DNA of 64,000 nucleotides from Emydura subglobosa. Its lineage: Eukaryota > Chordata > Testudines > Chelidae. The notes below the pieces were generated by a model. The model had not been told where the DNA came from. It made no database searches and worked only from the letters and a program-made list of their open reading frames with translations. Location of the stretch: assembly GCA_007922225.1 (NCBI GenBank), contig ML679970.1:44607157-44671156 (forward strand), written 5' to 3'. How positions within the stretch are numbered: position 1 is the stretch's first letter; every line of letters begins with the position of its first letter. Positions 45,361 through 57,599 of this stretch are shown here, one piece after another. The translations under genes were made by a program, and so were the position numbers.

Positions 45361-46305
45361 TCAGTGAAAGCCACATTTACTGATGGCTTTTCTCAAGGCT
45401 GCCTTGACCTCCCTGTTTCTCAGGCTGTAGATGAGGGGATTTACCAGTGGAGTCAGGACCGTGTAGCAGAGAGAGAGCATTTTGTTCAGGTCTCGCAGTG
45501 CCTCACCTTTCGGTAGCAGGTAGACGATCATTAAGGCTCCATAGAAAACTGTCACCACGATGAGGTGAGAGGAGCAGGTGGAAAAGGCTTTTTTCCTCCC
45601 GGTGGTGGAAGGGATTCTCAGAATCGTCGTGATGATATACACGTAGGATGTCAGGGTTAGCAGGCATGGAGGCAGGCTGAATACACAGGCTAGGAAGAAA
45701 TCCAGCAATATGATCAGGTGTGTGTCACTGCAGGAGAGTTCCATCAGTGGGATGGAGTCACAGTAGAAATGGTTGATTTCATTTGGGCCACAGAATATTA
45801 ACTGTGATAGGAATAAGTCAAAGATGGCAGGAGCCAAACAACCATTTAACCAGGACCCAGCAGCCAACTGGAGACAAAACCTGGTGTTCATAAGAGTGGA
45901 ATAGTGCAGGGGTTTACATATCGCTAAATACCGGTCGTAAGACATCGCTGCTAGGAGATAGCATTCGGTGGCTGCCAGAAAGGCAAAGAAAAAGAATTGT
46001 GTGATGCACCCACTGACTGAGATGGCTTTTTCCCCAGTCAAGAGACTGGCCAGCATCCTGGGCAGGATGGTGGAGGTGTAGCAGGTCTCCAAGCAGGACA
46101 GGTTCCCCAGGAGGAAGTACATGGGAGTGTGAAGTTGCCGATCTGTCACAACAAGCACCACTATGAGGGTGTTTGCGGCCACAGTTGCGATGTAGATCAT
46201 TAGGAACAGCAGGAAGAGAAGAATTTGCAGGTCAGGGAGTTTCCCAAATCCCAGGAGGATGAATTCTGTGATGGCCGTTTGATTTCTCCAATCTGTGTCT
46301 GCCAT
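45361..46305 (-). CDS. Intact class II olfactory receptor (unit A)
   Basis: A 314-residue odorant GPCR on the minus strand. Motifs: NQT glycosylation site 8-10, TM1 with AANTLIVV (Ala-Asn in place of the usual Gly-Asn), LHTPMYFLL 59-66, MSYDRY 121-126, ICKPLHY 129-135, HFYCDS 179-184, SY 220-221, KAFSTCSSH 239-247, PLVNPLIYSLRN 286-297. Length and all seven hydrophobic segments are normal. The start at 46305 (CAT at 46303-46305) follows a candidate acceptor (AG = 46315-46316 on the plus strand, preceded on the minus strand by a T/C-rich run). It resembles OR11A/OR6-type receptors, not proven. Its tandem paralogue is at 52499-53449. No disabling change is seen, so this is the likely functional copy of the pair. 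Confidence 0.93.
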   Translation of the reverse strand: MADTDWRNQTAITEFILLGFGKLPDLQILLFLLFLMIYIATVAANTLIVVLVVTDRQLHTPMYFLLGNLSCLETCYTSTILPRMLASLLTGEKAISVSGCITQFFFFAFLAATECYLLAAMSYDRYLAICKPLHYSTLMNTRFCLQLAAGSWLNGCLAPAIFDLFLSQLIFCGPNEINHFYCDSIPLMELSCSDTHLIILLDFFLACVFSLPPCLLTLTSYVYIITTILRIPSTTGRKKAFSTCSSHLIVVTVFYGALMIVYLLPKGEALRDLNKMLSLCYTVLTPLVNPLIYSLRNREVKAALRKAISKCGFH

Positions 46306-46330
46306 GGGCTGAGTCTAGAAACAAGAAAAG
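46306..46330 (-). promoter_or_regulatory. Candidate 3' splice site before OR coding exon
   Basis: The minus strand reads 'ttccttttcttgtttctag' then ACTCAGCCC and the ATG. The equivalent at 53450-53475 is nearly identical. Confidence 0.55.
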
Positions 46331-49069
46331 GAAATCTGCGATTGAATCAGAAGAACATAGAGTTAAATATTAATCAAGTCTTGTGAATTATTTCCAAAAA
46401 TATTCATCAACTCCCCTTCCTCTCCAGACCACAGGCTGAATTTTAAGGCTAAATGTCAATTTAAGAGCAATTTGCCAGGAGGCTCAATTCGGGAACAGAT
46501 TATTTGTACCATGCAGACCATCGTCTGATGTATTAGATTAATAACTACAGTGACAACAGTCCATTTCTCTGGTAGCAGAGTACTGATGTGACCAACCAGA
46601 GCTTTTCTTAATTTACTATCATATCTGTTGGGTCAAAGTCAAAAACATCTACACTGAAATATTGCACTGAGATTCCCAGCGCCTTCTAGTGTCCTAAGGC
46701 ACTTATCTTCTGTTAGAATCATGGAAATTAATCTAATGGTATATCCTGGTGTAGTCAGCATTTCAATGTGCTGTAGGAAAAGGAACAATTTTCACCCCTC
46801 CCAGGAGATGCATTCATTCCATACATTATGAAGTGAAGTAAATAATTACTTAATTCATGGGGAGCTGATGGTGACATGCAAAAGCCTTTTCTGTTTCCCG
46901 TAATTCACTTTGTAGCAATAATATAACACAGCTCTTCGGAATGTGGATCTTAGGAAGGGGCAGAACCAGGTTGACATGCAGTTTTAACTGGGGAATGTCA
47001 ATTTCCCATACGTAATGATGGTGGGATGATAATACAAGAACAAAAAACTGGGAGGGTGGAAAAAATGCTGTCACTGTATTTGGAGTCTAGTGAGAAGGTG
47101 GCATGTGTTATCCGGGCTAGTGAGCCTCTCTCACCAATCACCACCAATTTGGGGCACACCCTCAGCTGGTATGAATCAAGGTAGCTCCCTTTGTGTGTTG
47201 GAGGGCAGAGCCCCAACTGAGAACGTGTCACAAGACCTGGATCTCAATCTCCATCTCTGTTAAATGGTGCTATTGTGCTGGCAGGCATGGGAAGGTGAGG
47301 CTAAAGCTGTTAGCATTCACCTAAAGAAGAGGTCGGAGTAGCTCGAACATTTCTCTCGTTCACCCACAGACGTTAATCCAATAAAAGCTATTACCTCACC
47401 CGTCTCATCCCTCTACTCCTCCCAAAGCACATTCACGTCCCTGCCTGGAAGGTGGCAGAGAAATGCTGTCAGCCTGTCGGTGCTCACCTGTCACCCCAGG
47501 GCAGCCCAGCTTGAAGCGATGAGCTCCTACTTTTCTGCGTTAGACGCCAGGAGCCAGGATCCGCAGCTGAGGGTCTTGTGTCTCCTCTTCCTGCGGAAGC
47601 TGGGTTTTCTCAGTGCAGAGACCTGCAGTTATATGAAGAGATGAGCAGGTGCATTGATCTACCTTTGGAAAAGGGGCTGCCCTTCCATTTGTGCAAATGC
47701 TGCCTCTGGATTAGTGTTTGGTCCTCCCGCTTTTTCTTATGGTTCCACTTCAACCTTTTTCCCACTTGGTTAATTTTGTGTCTCCCAAGCTTTGTGGCTA
47801 ACAACGCCCAGTGGGACATGTGCAATGGGACTTGCGTAAATGTCTCTTTTTTTGAACAGATGTGAAAAGTATTTGAGAACATGATGAAACACCAGCTCAA
47901 ATTTTGGAGTGATGCCTGTCCAAGCTGATGGCCTGTTATAATACAATTGCACTGTCCTTCGATTAATATGCAATAGAGGCTGCCAGGTAATGGGCATTTC
48001 TAATAAATAGCTGCCCATAGCTCATCCTTTCAATTTGCTTCCACCCGTGGCCGTTTTACAGTCTAGCTTTCCCATGACTGCATTGGCTACTGAAACCTGT
48101 CAGTCACTGCTCAGTATTTCTGCCACTTCCCCCCATTTCCTTCATCTTGCTGCCGTCTAGTATCCATTTCCCAGCACATGAGCCTGTTGTTCTGCTCTAC
48201 CCTCGTGGATTTTTTTTGCTATCGCTGCCTCTTTCCCAATCTAGGCTCCTGTGACACACGTAGAACAGCCCATTTCTCCCTCCGTAAGGTCTGCTACTCT
48301 GCACAGAATTCATTCCATGGTATAGCTGTCCTCTGCTCTACAGTGCTCTGTGCTCAAAAGTTACACACTATTAGACAGCTTCACCCTCCTTTTCAATCCC
48401 CTCATTTGGCAACTTAACGTCTCCTTCGTAGCCCTTCCAATTTGGTGATTATCCCCTGGGCAGCATCGTTGGGCCTGTCCCATTCCTTGGCCCTGTAGTG
48501 GCCCTAGACAGGATAATCACATCTTTCCTCTCTTCCTGCCTACTGCTAGGTGTGCGCTGTTCCAGATTGCAGCCACTGGAAACCAAATGTTACCAGAGAT
48601 TGATTGCTACATTGGTGCTTACAACAGGCCAAGGCAGGCCTCCGAAAGAGCTTATGGTGAGAGAAGCCCAGTGGCTCTCCAGGCTGAGATTCTCAGAGGT
48701 GTCTAAGGGAGTTAGGCACCAAAATTCCTTTGAAATGAGAGATGGACACTTCACTCTATGGGGGCCCTTGAGAAATCATTTCAAATCTGTTGGAACCTTA
48801 CACTTCTCATGGGTGCACAGCGTCCCTGTCACTGACCAAGTCTTGACGTGCTCCCAGAGATGGAGCCAGCACAGCCATATGACATATCACAGGAATTTCG
48901 CCTGTCGGTAGCTGCTTCTTCTGGCCATAGGTTGTCTCATGCCCTGAGGAGAGGGCCCTGCCTGCAGCCCAGCTGTGTAAGGTAGCTGGGGATGGCTAGA
49001 CACTGTGCCCTGAGAATTAGCCTTCACTGGATGTTGCAGTCAGTTTTGGGGACACTCATTGTAACAGGG

Positions 49070-50865
49070 CCCCTAAATATACTTAGGAAGGCCAAAAAAG
49101 AATCTGAAGGACAGCCAGCCTAAGACTCAAAAAGCAACAGCAAAAATGTTTTTAAGTACCTCAGAAGCAGGAAGCCTGTTACACAACCAGTGGGGCCAGC
49201 GGAGACACGTGCTCCTTTAGTATCTCAAGGAAGATAAGGCTATTGTGGAAAAACTAAATTAATTTTTTGCATCAGCCTTCACAGTGACAGAGGTGAGGAT
49301 GTGAAGGAGGTGCCCAAATCTGAGCCATTCCTTTTAGGTGACAAATCTGCGGAACTGGCCTGAGTTTTGGAACTTCTTGATAAATTGAACCGTAATAAGT
49401 CCCCAGGACCAAATGGTGTCCATCTAAAAGTTCAGAAGGAACTCAAATGTCAAATTTCAGAGTTACTAACTGTCGGATGTAATCTATCATTGAAATCAGC
49501 TGCTGTTCCAGATGCCTGGGGGATAGCGAATGTTACACCAATTTTTTAAAAAGGCTTCAGAGGCGATCCAGGTAATTACAGGCCGGTAAGCCTAACTTCA
49601 GTAAGAGGCAAATTGCTTGAAACTATAGTAAAGAACAGAATGATCCGACTCCTAAACTAACCCGATTTGTATGGGAAGAGTCAACATGGTTTTTGTAAAG
49701 GGAAATCACACCTCACCAATCTATGAGGATTGTTGACCCCCCTCAAAGAATAATGTGGACAAGGATGATTCAGTGGATCTAGTGTACTTAAATTTTCAGA
49801 AAGCCTTTGACCAGGTCCCTCACCAAAATCTCTTAAAAATAAGCGGTCATGGGACCCTCTCTTGAGTCAGTAACTAGTTAAAAGAAAGGAAACAAAAAAT
49901 AGCCAAAAAATACAAAGCAATTTTTCCAAATGGAGAGAGGTAAATAGTGGTGTCCCCCACGGGTCTGTACTGGGACCAGTGCTGTTTCATAAATGATCTG
50001 GAAATAGGGGTAAACAGTGAGGTGGTAATATTTGCAGATGATACAAAACTACCCAAGACTGTAATTCTTCGCAGTCTGCTTTGGACTTAATAAAGGGATC
50101 TCACAAAATTGGCTGTTACCACTCAAGAAACAGATCTTGGAGTCACCATGGATAGTTCTCTGAAAATATCCACTCAATGTGCAGTGGCAGACAAAAAAGC
50201 TAACAATGTTGGGAATAATTAGGAAAGGAATAGATAATAAGACAGAAAGTATCATATTGCCTCTTTATAATCTATGGTATGCCAATATCTTGAATATTGC
50301 ATGCAGGATCTGGTTGCCCCATCTAAAAAAAGATATATTGTAATTGGAAAAGATACGGAAAAGGGTAACACAAATTATTAGGGTTATACAACAGCTTCCA
50401 TATGAGGAGAGATTAAAAAGACTAGGACTTTTCATCTTGGAAAAGAGACAACTAAAAGGGGAATATGATAGCGGTCTATAAAATCATGACGAGTGTGGAG
50501 AAAGTAAATAAAGATGTGTTGTTTCCTCCTTCCCATTATACAAGAACTAGGGGTCACCAAATGACATTAATGGGCAGCAGGCTTAAAACGAAAAAAAGGA
50601 AGTATTTCTTCACACAATGCAAAGTCAGCCAGTGGAACTCCTTGCCAGAGGATGTTGTGAAGGCCAAGATTATAATTGGGTTAAAAAAAAAAGTTCATGG
50701 AGGATAGTCCAGAAGCTGGGAGTGGGTGACGGGATGAATCACTCGATGATGACCTGTTTGGTTCATTCCCTCTGAAGTACATGGCATGGGCCACAGTCGG
50801 AAGACAGGATACAGGGTTGGATGGACCATTGGTCTGACCCAGTGTGGCCATTCTTGTGTTCTCCC
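49070..50865 (+). mobile_element. CR1/L3 LINE with degraded RT, specific to unit B
   Basis: Contains LINE RT text: NKSPGPNGVHLKVQKELK (49388-49441), VPDAWGIANVTPIF, GNYRPVSLTS-like sequence near 49570-49600, a QKAFDQVPH-like motif near 49800, VVIFADDTKL near 50020-50050 (active-site FADD), then the C-terminal region ending in 'ggatggaccattggtctgacccagtgtggccattcttgtgttct'. Many stops and frameshifts. Unit A goes directly from the sequence matching 49060 to that matching about 50920. Confidence 0.85.
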
Positions 50866-51254
50866 TTTGAACCGCTTGGTGCAGCTGGCGGCAGCAGAGC
50901 GGTTTCTGCCCTGTAAAGACATGTGTGGGGTTCCTCCTTAGTGAATGTTTGACAGGCCCGGCCCCAGGAATGGCCTCCATTCTACGGGTGCCCTGGCAAG
51001 CCCCCAGCTGTCTCTGCACAGTCCCAGTGACCTTGGCTTGTGAGTCGACCTCTTTGTTTGCCCCACCTCCCTACCTCCAATGGCCAAGGTGAGCCTGGTG
51101 CAGTTGCTTTGCCGGTGCAGGTCCCAGCTGGGCTTAGCCCATGTAAGAGCTATGGAGCTTTTCCTGGGGAAGTGTCCAGACGTCACTGGTGGTGCCTGGC
51201 TGTTTGCCTCCAGCCTCTGTGAGTGCTAGGGGGTTGGTTGGTTTGCAGAGGGAT

Positions 51255-51640
51255 ATAGACTCATAGAATTGAAGGTCAGGAGGGACCATCGTCATCACCT
51301 AGTCTGACCTTCTGCACGCTGCAGGCCACAGAACCTCACCCACCCTCTCCTGTCACAGGCCCCTCACCTCTGGCTCAGTTACTGACATCCTGAAATCATG
51401 GTTTAAAGACGTCAAGTTGCAGAGAATTCACTATTTACTCTAGTTTAAACTTGCAAGTGACCTGTGTCCCATGGTCCAGAGGAAGGAGAAAACCCTCCAG
51501 AGTTTCTGCCAGTCTGACCCGGGGGGAAATTCCTTCCCAACCCCAAATCTGGCGATCAGTTAGAACCTGAGCACGTGGGCAAGACCCACCGGTCAGACAC
51601 CTGGCAAAGAATTCTCTGCAGTGACTTGGACCCATCCCCG
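51255..51640 (-). mobile_element. CR1/L3 LINE 3' UTR copy, reverse (unit B)
   Basis: Duplicate of 43525-43880, with 'gaaggtcaggagggaccatcgtcatcacctagtctgacc' at its left end. Confidence 0.75.
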
Positions 51641-52081
51641 TTTAGTTGCCCCATCTCCGGCCACTGGAGATAATTGCTGCTAGCAGTCACAGATTGGCAA
51701 CACGCCATTGTGTACGCAAAGACGGCAATAAACACAATCTGAGGGGTGGCAGATTTCCCAGGTTTACGTCCCCACATATCCTGCCCCAGGAGTCGGTATT
51801 TTCATCGCCCAAACATTTATTTTGATCAAAATTGGCTTTTTAATGGTTTTACAAATGGATTACAATTGTGTCTCCCCTCTGCCGGGTGCCCAGCTGAACA
51901 CGCCATGATGGGAACATCGTTATGACCACCTCCCTCCCTCATCCTCCCCCTTGGGTGGACAACGTTGACCTGAGCTCTGCCAGGATTCTCTGTTGTGTCC
52001 TGAGGGGTATAAGGAACAGTAGCAAGTAACATGACATCACCCCTTGTGTTTTAGTTGTGGTAGACTGCCTGATTACTAGCC

Positions 52082-52086
52082 CTTAT
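52082..52086. other. Empty LTR integration site (CTTAT)
   Basis: 'gattactagcCCTTATtatctagcatagagaaac' in unit B corresponds to 'gattacaagaCCTTAT[LTR]CTTATtatgtaacatagagaaac' in unit A. It shows the pre-insertion sequence with a single copy of the 5-bp target. Confidence 0.85.
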
Positions 52087-52498
52087 TATCTAGCATAGAG
52101 AAACCACAAAGAAGGGAGGCACACAGGGATTTACTTGGCTAGTTAGTGGATTTTGTGCCTTAGATGATGACAGCGCTGTGCACGTTCACATGCTGTGCAC
52201 TCTTCTCACACAGGGTGATTGTTGAGCCGACACCATGGGGAAAAATACCACGATACTGTGTGTATTGGTGCTGAACGTGTAGAGTGACAGAGCTGTCCTC
52301 AGGCTCACTTTCCTGGGCGTTGTGTTACACGAACACAGCATGGGACCGTAAACACCCTCAATAACTCTCAGCAGATTATCTACATATATTCCACATTAAA
52401 GCTGATATTTCCAGTGGGAGTTTCCAACTTCATTTGAATGGGGCCTGATTGGTTAAATCACCAGGCAACTTTGATAAACTTCAGTTTAAATTATTATC

Positions 52499-53449
52499 TC
52501 AGAGTCTCTGCATGGTTTTATGCAAGCCACATTTACTGATGGCTTTGCTCAGGGCTGCCGTGACTTCCCTGTTTCTCAGGCTGTAGATGAGGGGGTTTAC
52601 CAGGGGAGTCAGGACCATGTAGCAGAGAGAGAACACTTTGTTCAGCTCTCGCAGTGCATCACCTTCTGGTAGCAGGTAGACGATCATCAAGGCTCCATAG
52701 AAAACTGTCACCACGATGATGTGAGAGGAGCAGGTGGAAAAGGCCTTTTGCCTCCCCGTGATGGAAAGGATTCTCAGGATGGTGGCGATGATACATATGT
52801 AGGATGTGAGGGTTAGCAGGAATGGAGGCAGAGTGAATACACAGGCTAGGATGAAATCCAGCAATATGACCAGGTGTGTGTCACTGCAGGAGAGTTCCAT
52901 CAGTGGGATGGAGTCACAGTAGAAATGGTCGATTTCATTTGGGCCACAGAATATTAACTGTGATAGGAATAAGACAAAGATGGTAATAGCCAGACAACCA
53001 TTTACCCAGGACCCAGCAGCCAATTGGAGACAAAACCTGGTGTTCATAAGAGTGGAATAGTGCAGGGGTTTACATATCGCTAAATACTGATCATAAGACA
53101 TCACTGCTAGGAGATGGCATTCGGTAGTTGCCAGAAAGGCAAAGAAGAACAATTGTGTTAAGCAGCCACTGACTGAGATGGCTTTGTCCCCAGTCAGGAA
53201 TCTGGGCAGGATGATGCAGGTGTAGCAGGTCTCCAAGCTGGACAAGTTTCCCAAGAAGAAATACATAGAGGTGTGAAGGTGCCGATCAGTCACAATAAGC
53301 ACCACAATCAGGGTGTTTGTGGCTGTGGTTGCGATGTAGATCACTAGGAACACCAGGAAGAGAAGAAATTGCAGGTCAGGGAGTTTCCCAAATCCCAGGA
53401 GGATGAATTCTGTGACGGTCGTTTGGTTTCTCCAATCTGTGTCTGCCAT
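52499..53449 (-). CDS. Olfactory receptor with open frame but changed DRY motif (unit B)
   Basis: 316 residues on the minus strand, a close paralogue of 45361-46305. Most OR hallmarks are kept: NQT 8-10, HFYCDS 175-180, KAFSTCSSH 235-243, PLVNPLIYSLRN 282-293. Three changes stand out. MSYDRY reads MSYDQY: codon 121 is CAG (plus-strand ctg at 53087-53089) where A has CGG, a CpG-type transition of the most conserved arginine in the family. Four residues are missing just before TM3 (PRFLTG versus PRMLASLLTG in A), a 12-bp in-frame deletion near 53197. LHTPMYF reads LHTSMYF. The C-terminus is a little longer (to QRL). The frame is open, so it may be expressed, but signalling competence is doubtful. 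It could be a receptor in early decay. Confidence 0.9.
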   Translation of the reverse strand: MADTDWRNQTTVTEFILLGFGKLPDLQFLLFLVFLVIYIATTATNTLIVVLIVTDRHLHTSMYFFLGNLSSLETCYTCIILPRFLTGDKAISVSGCLTQLFFFAFLATTECHLLAVMSYDQYLAICKPLHYSTLMNTRFCLQLAAGSWVNGCLAITIFVLFLSQLIFCGPNEIDHFYCDSIPLMELSCSDTHLVILLDFILACVFTLPPFLLTLTSYICIIATILRILSITGRQKAFSTCSSHIIVVTVFYGALMIVYLLPEGDALRELNKVFSLCYMVLTPLVNPLIYSLRNREVTAALSKAISKCGLHKTMQRL

Positions 53450-53947
53450 GGGCTGAGTCTAGGAACAAGAAAAGGAACTCTGAGATTTAATCAGAAGAAT
53501 ATAGAGTAAAAAGTTAATCAAGTCTTGTGAATTATTTCAAAAAATGTTTAAACTCTCCTTCCTCTCCCTACCTCAGACTGAATTTTAAAGCTAAATATTG
53601 ACTTAAGAGCAAATGGCCAGGAGGCTCAATTCGAGAACAGATTATTTGTACCCATGCAGACCACCTTCTGCTGTATCAGATCAATAACTACAGTAACAAC
53701 AGTCCATTTCTCTGGTAGCTGAGTACTAAAAAGGCAGATCAGAGCATTTCCTTATCTGCTCTCGTATCCCATATGGTGACTTACAAGAGCTTAACGTGGA
53801 TGTTAAATGCTGTATTTCGCTTCTGGCAATGGCCAGAATCATGCACTACCTCAGGATGCAAAATCAATAAATACATCGATAAAAATCTGGCAGTGAGATT
53901 TCCAGTGCAGTCCAGTGTCCTTAGGCACTGATCTTCTGTGAGAATTA

Positions 53948-54312
53948 CAGTAGAACCTCAGTTACGAACACCGCGGGAATGGAGGTTGTTTGTAACTCTG
54001 AAATATTCCTAACTCTGAACAAAACCTTCTGTTTGCTCTTTCAAAGATTACAACTGAACGTTGATTGAGATAGCTTTGAAACTTGACTATGCAAAAGAAA
54101 AACGCAGCTTTTAACCATCTGAATTAAAATGAAAAAAGCAGTTTGCTGACCTTGTCCAATCTTTCTTTTTAAGTTTACATTTAACACAGTACTGTGCTGT
54201 ATTTGCTTTTGCTCTGTCTCTCTCGGCTGCTGACTGATTGCATGCTGCCGGGTCCAAACGAGGTGTGAGGCTAACCGGGCAGTTTGTAACTCTGGTGTTG
54301 GTAACTCTGAAA
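53948..54312. mobile_element. Tigger/mariner-like non-autonomous element, specific to unit B
   Basis: Starts 'cagtagaacctcagttacgaacacc' after TA and ends near 'ggtgttggtaactctgaa', inverted versions of one another ('gtaactctga' pattern). No transposase frame. In unit A the flanks meet near 46722 without it. The right boundary is uncertain by some bases. Confidence 0.65.
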
Positions 54313-55254
54313 TGGAAAACAATCTAACTCTATATCTTGGTGAAGTCAGCATTTCAGTGTCCGGTAGGAAAATGAACAATTTTCACACCCCACCACAGAT
54401 GCATTTATTCCATAAATTGTGAAGTGGAGTAAATTCTTCCTTAGTTCATGGGGTGGTAATGGTGACGTGCTGAGGGACTGGCCAGCGCCTTTTCTGTTTC
54501 TCGACATTTTGTTTTGTAGCAGTAATAAAATACAGCTCTTTGGAATGTGGATCTTGGGAAGGGGCAGAACCAGGCTGACATTCATTCCTTACTGGGGAGT
54601 GTCCCTCCCCACTCCATAGTGATTGTGGGATGATAATAGAGGAAGAAGACACTGGGGGAGAATTATGCTGTCCCTGAACTCAGAGTCTAGAATGAATGTG
54701 GCGTGTGTGATCCGGGCTAGTAAGACTCCATCTCCACTTGCCACCCAAATTGGACACACAAAGCCAGACCCTCAGCTGGTATAAATCATGGTAGCTCCTT
54801 TTGTGTGTCGGGGGCAGATCCCCAACTAAGAACCTGTCACAAGAGCTGTTAAACAGTGCTATGGACACCAACTGGCACTGAGGGGAATAGGTGTGGTTAA
54901 AACCGTTAACATTGACCTCAAGAAGAGCTCGCAGTAGCTCAAAAGCTTCTCTTGGAGACCCACAGAATTTGGTCCAATAAAAGCTATTACCTCACCCGCC
55001 TCGTCCCTCTCCTCCTCCCAAAGCACATTCATGCCCCTGTCTGGAAAGTGGGAGAGAAACGCTGTCCAGGAGTCGGTGATCACCTGTCACCCCAGGGCAG
55101 CCCCAGCCTGAAGCGATGAGCTCCTACTTCTCCGGGTTAGATGCCAGGAGCCAGGATCTGCAGCTGAGGTTCTTGTGTCTCCTCTTCCTGCAGAAGCTGA
55201 GTTTTCTCAGTGCAGAGACCTGCAGGTCCATGAATGGAGAAGCAGTTGCTGTGG

Positions 55255-56980
55255 TCTGTCTCTATAATGTGCTCTTCCCTCTCTATTTACAAAGTGCAGA
55301 GTTCACCTCATATTTGTTTCCTTCTCCATTGGAGACTGCTTCTCCCTTGATCCCCCTGTGATGGGGAAGAGCCGTGGGAGTTAGCACCGTGTTTTCCGTG
55401 CACACAGTACAAACAACTGTCCTGGTGTAACCAACCTCCCATAACTGAGGGAATTGCCTTTCTGCTCCCTGCAGAATGAGTCTGCCTGGCTCTGCAAGGC
55501 TTAAATCTAACTCAGCGCCTGTGGATTGCGTGCCTGGGCAGAGACTGATTCTCCTCAGTAATCTTGACTCATGTCAGTTGTTCCATTACCTCCAGTTAAA
55601 CAACTACATGAGTAACAATGGCTAAGATCTCAGGGCTGCCAGACTGGGTGTTGAAGCAGTGCAGTTTAACAAACACACCGGAAACTGAATTTAAAGTGAA
55701 TGTAATCCATAGTTTGCAAATGGAAGACTTGGTTGAAAGGAAATCTCTGTCAAACGCCCACCCCCAATGAAAATATTTCTCCCAAGAAACTTTGTTTTTG
55801 TTCATTACAAATGTTTAACAATCCTCTCCCCATTCTACTGAGCAATAGCAGAACTTCACGTCTTGTGGAGTCTGGTTAATATCTTAGGGCAACTTGTTTG
55901 TTTTTACACCATGTATGCCAGTCTTCGAACAGGGATGGCCACAAACAACATGCTGGGAACGCTCCTTTTAGGGGTCTGAGCCCATATGCCAAGAGCAGGA
56001 TTTGCATGCAAGGACCTTCCCCCACACAATACTTTCAGCCCAGGAAACCCAGGGTGAAAGGTAGGTCATCACCAGCGAGTGGGAGCTGGGCAAAGCAGGG
56101 TGCTTCTCCATATGACCTCTCTGTCGAGCGTCACTGTGCTGGTCTCTGATGCTGTTGCATCATGAACTAACTGGTCACATATTTTCAATGCAACAGCCCT
56201 CTGGTCTGTATCCTAATAACTATTGCAATAGTTTCTCTGTAGTTCCAGTGTCATTTCTGGGATGTGCTCTGTGGGTTGCCTGGCCATCTTGTGTGTTGGA
56301 TTCTCATTTCTGAGAGATTCCTGCCTCTCCCAAAGGAACAAAAAACAAACCATTTGGAATGGGAAGGAAATGTCTAGCATTTCCAGTCCTGAGGCTGTGG
56401 GGTTACGCACAGTGCCCACTCTTTGGGAAACTCTGTTTTAGAGCAAACTTCTTTGGTTTTCTTATCTCTTTGATTTAGCTAATGTTCATCCGAAGAGTAT
56501 CTGAGGAGTTCTCATCTGTACCTGCAAAAGTGCCTGAGAGATTGTAGGGATGACAGTCGGGAAGGATTTTCCCTAAATGTGGCCTTTTCATATTCAGCTC
56601 TTTTCGTTCTACTTCCTGGTTCCAGAATGGAACCTGGACATTTGGAGGTCGCCTAAATAGTCTCCCCTACCCCTGGCCTTACTGACGCAAGGGATATGGA
56701 GTGGGACAAAGTATTCACACTTGCATCCTTCAATGGAAATATCGGAGGTGCTGAAAAGCAGCAGCAAGTGCAGAGTCAGTGCAGAGGAGCTGTTCTAAGG
56801 TAACTAACCTGTGGGCACGTCATGGTTATTACTAAGCTGCAAAGCACCATTGTTTGGAATGTCAGTGACTGGATATTTACATGGAGATCAGTCGTGTTCC
56901 AAGTTATCACAATTAATGACAACCAAAATTCTGGAAGGGACATGAAACCTCATGCTTCAGGGTTTGAGCCAATCTCTAAA
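55255..56980. other. Intergenic, no gene seen
   Basis: Sequence in unit B to the right of the alignable part, with no counterpart recognised in unit A. No coding or RNA gene recognised. Confidence 0.4.
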
Positions 56981-56984
56981 TATT

Positions 56985-57145
56985 AGAGATTAAGGGGAAA
57001 GCTCTGTGGGGGGCAGATTATCCCAGATCTGCCTCCCGTGGGGTTTTTGCATCTTCTTTTAACCATCTGGCTGTGTCCACTGTCAGACAGGATATTGGAC
57101 TAGATGGACCTTGTGTATGATCCAGTCTGGGAATTCCTAAGTTCC
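56985..57145 (+). mobile_element. CR1-like LINE 3' fragment
   Basis: 'gcagattatcccagatctgcctcccgtggggtttttgcatcttcttttaaccatctggctgtgtccactgtcagacaggatattggactagatggacc' is a common reptilian CR1/L3 3' end. Confidence 0.7.
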
Positions 57146-57599
57146 TGCGGAAACAGGATACGTAAAACTGGGGGCATTCAATTGAAGTTTTGGAATATTT
57201 GAATTAGATACTAGCAGAACAGGGCATATTTGACATGGTCTAGAACAGTCCACAAGAGAACAGCCCTCCCACACTGAGTTACTTAAATTATTTTGATATT
57301 GTTCACAGACCCATTCTGTTTCTACATCACACAATTCTCCATACACACACTTCCGAGAAGTTGGTATACAAGAAGAAAGTTCTTATGTTTTTTATCCAAA
57401 CTTTTCTCATATGAACCCATATAAAATGGTTGTTTCAGCCTTTGGGCAACAAGCCATTTCATTTATTTATTTTATTAATTACTAGTTTGATTGCAAAATG
57501 GATTGGGAAAACCTTATTCCCAACCCAGTTTAGGCTTAGTTCATTTGTATGGTGATGGTTTTTTAACTTTGTAATAGGCTGAAGTGGGCCCCTTATCTC

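Larger units (their letters stand above)
42300..48150. repeat. Tandem segmental duplication, unit A
   Basis: The sequence from about 42330 ('gtcctctcc...cagtgctctgtgct') through the OR at 45361-46305 to about 47640 aligns with 48335-55235 (unit B). Matching anchors include 'tagtggccctagacaggataat' (42535 / 48495), the reverse CR1/L3 copy (43525 / 51255), 'tacacagggatttactcgg' (44966 / 52120), the OR genes and 'ctcttcctgc(g/a)gaagctg' (47585 / 55182). Insertions specific to A: solo LTR 44338-44927. Confidence 0.8.
48290..55250. repeat. Tandem segmental duplication, unit B
   Basis: Homologous to 42300-47640 (unit A). Insertions or extra sequence specific to B: a CR1/L3 LINE at about 49070-50865, about 90 bp near 53765-53860, and a Tigger/mariner-like element at about 53948-54312. 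It carries the paralogous OR 52499-53449 in the same orientation and order as A. Confidence 0.8.
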
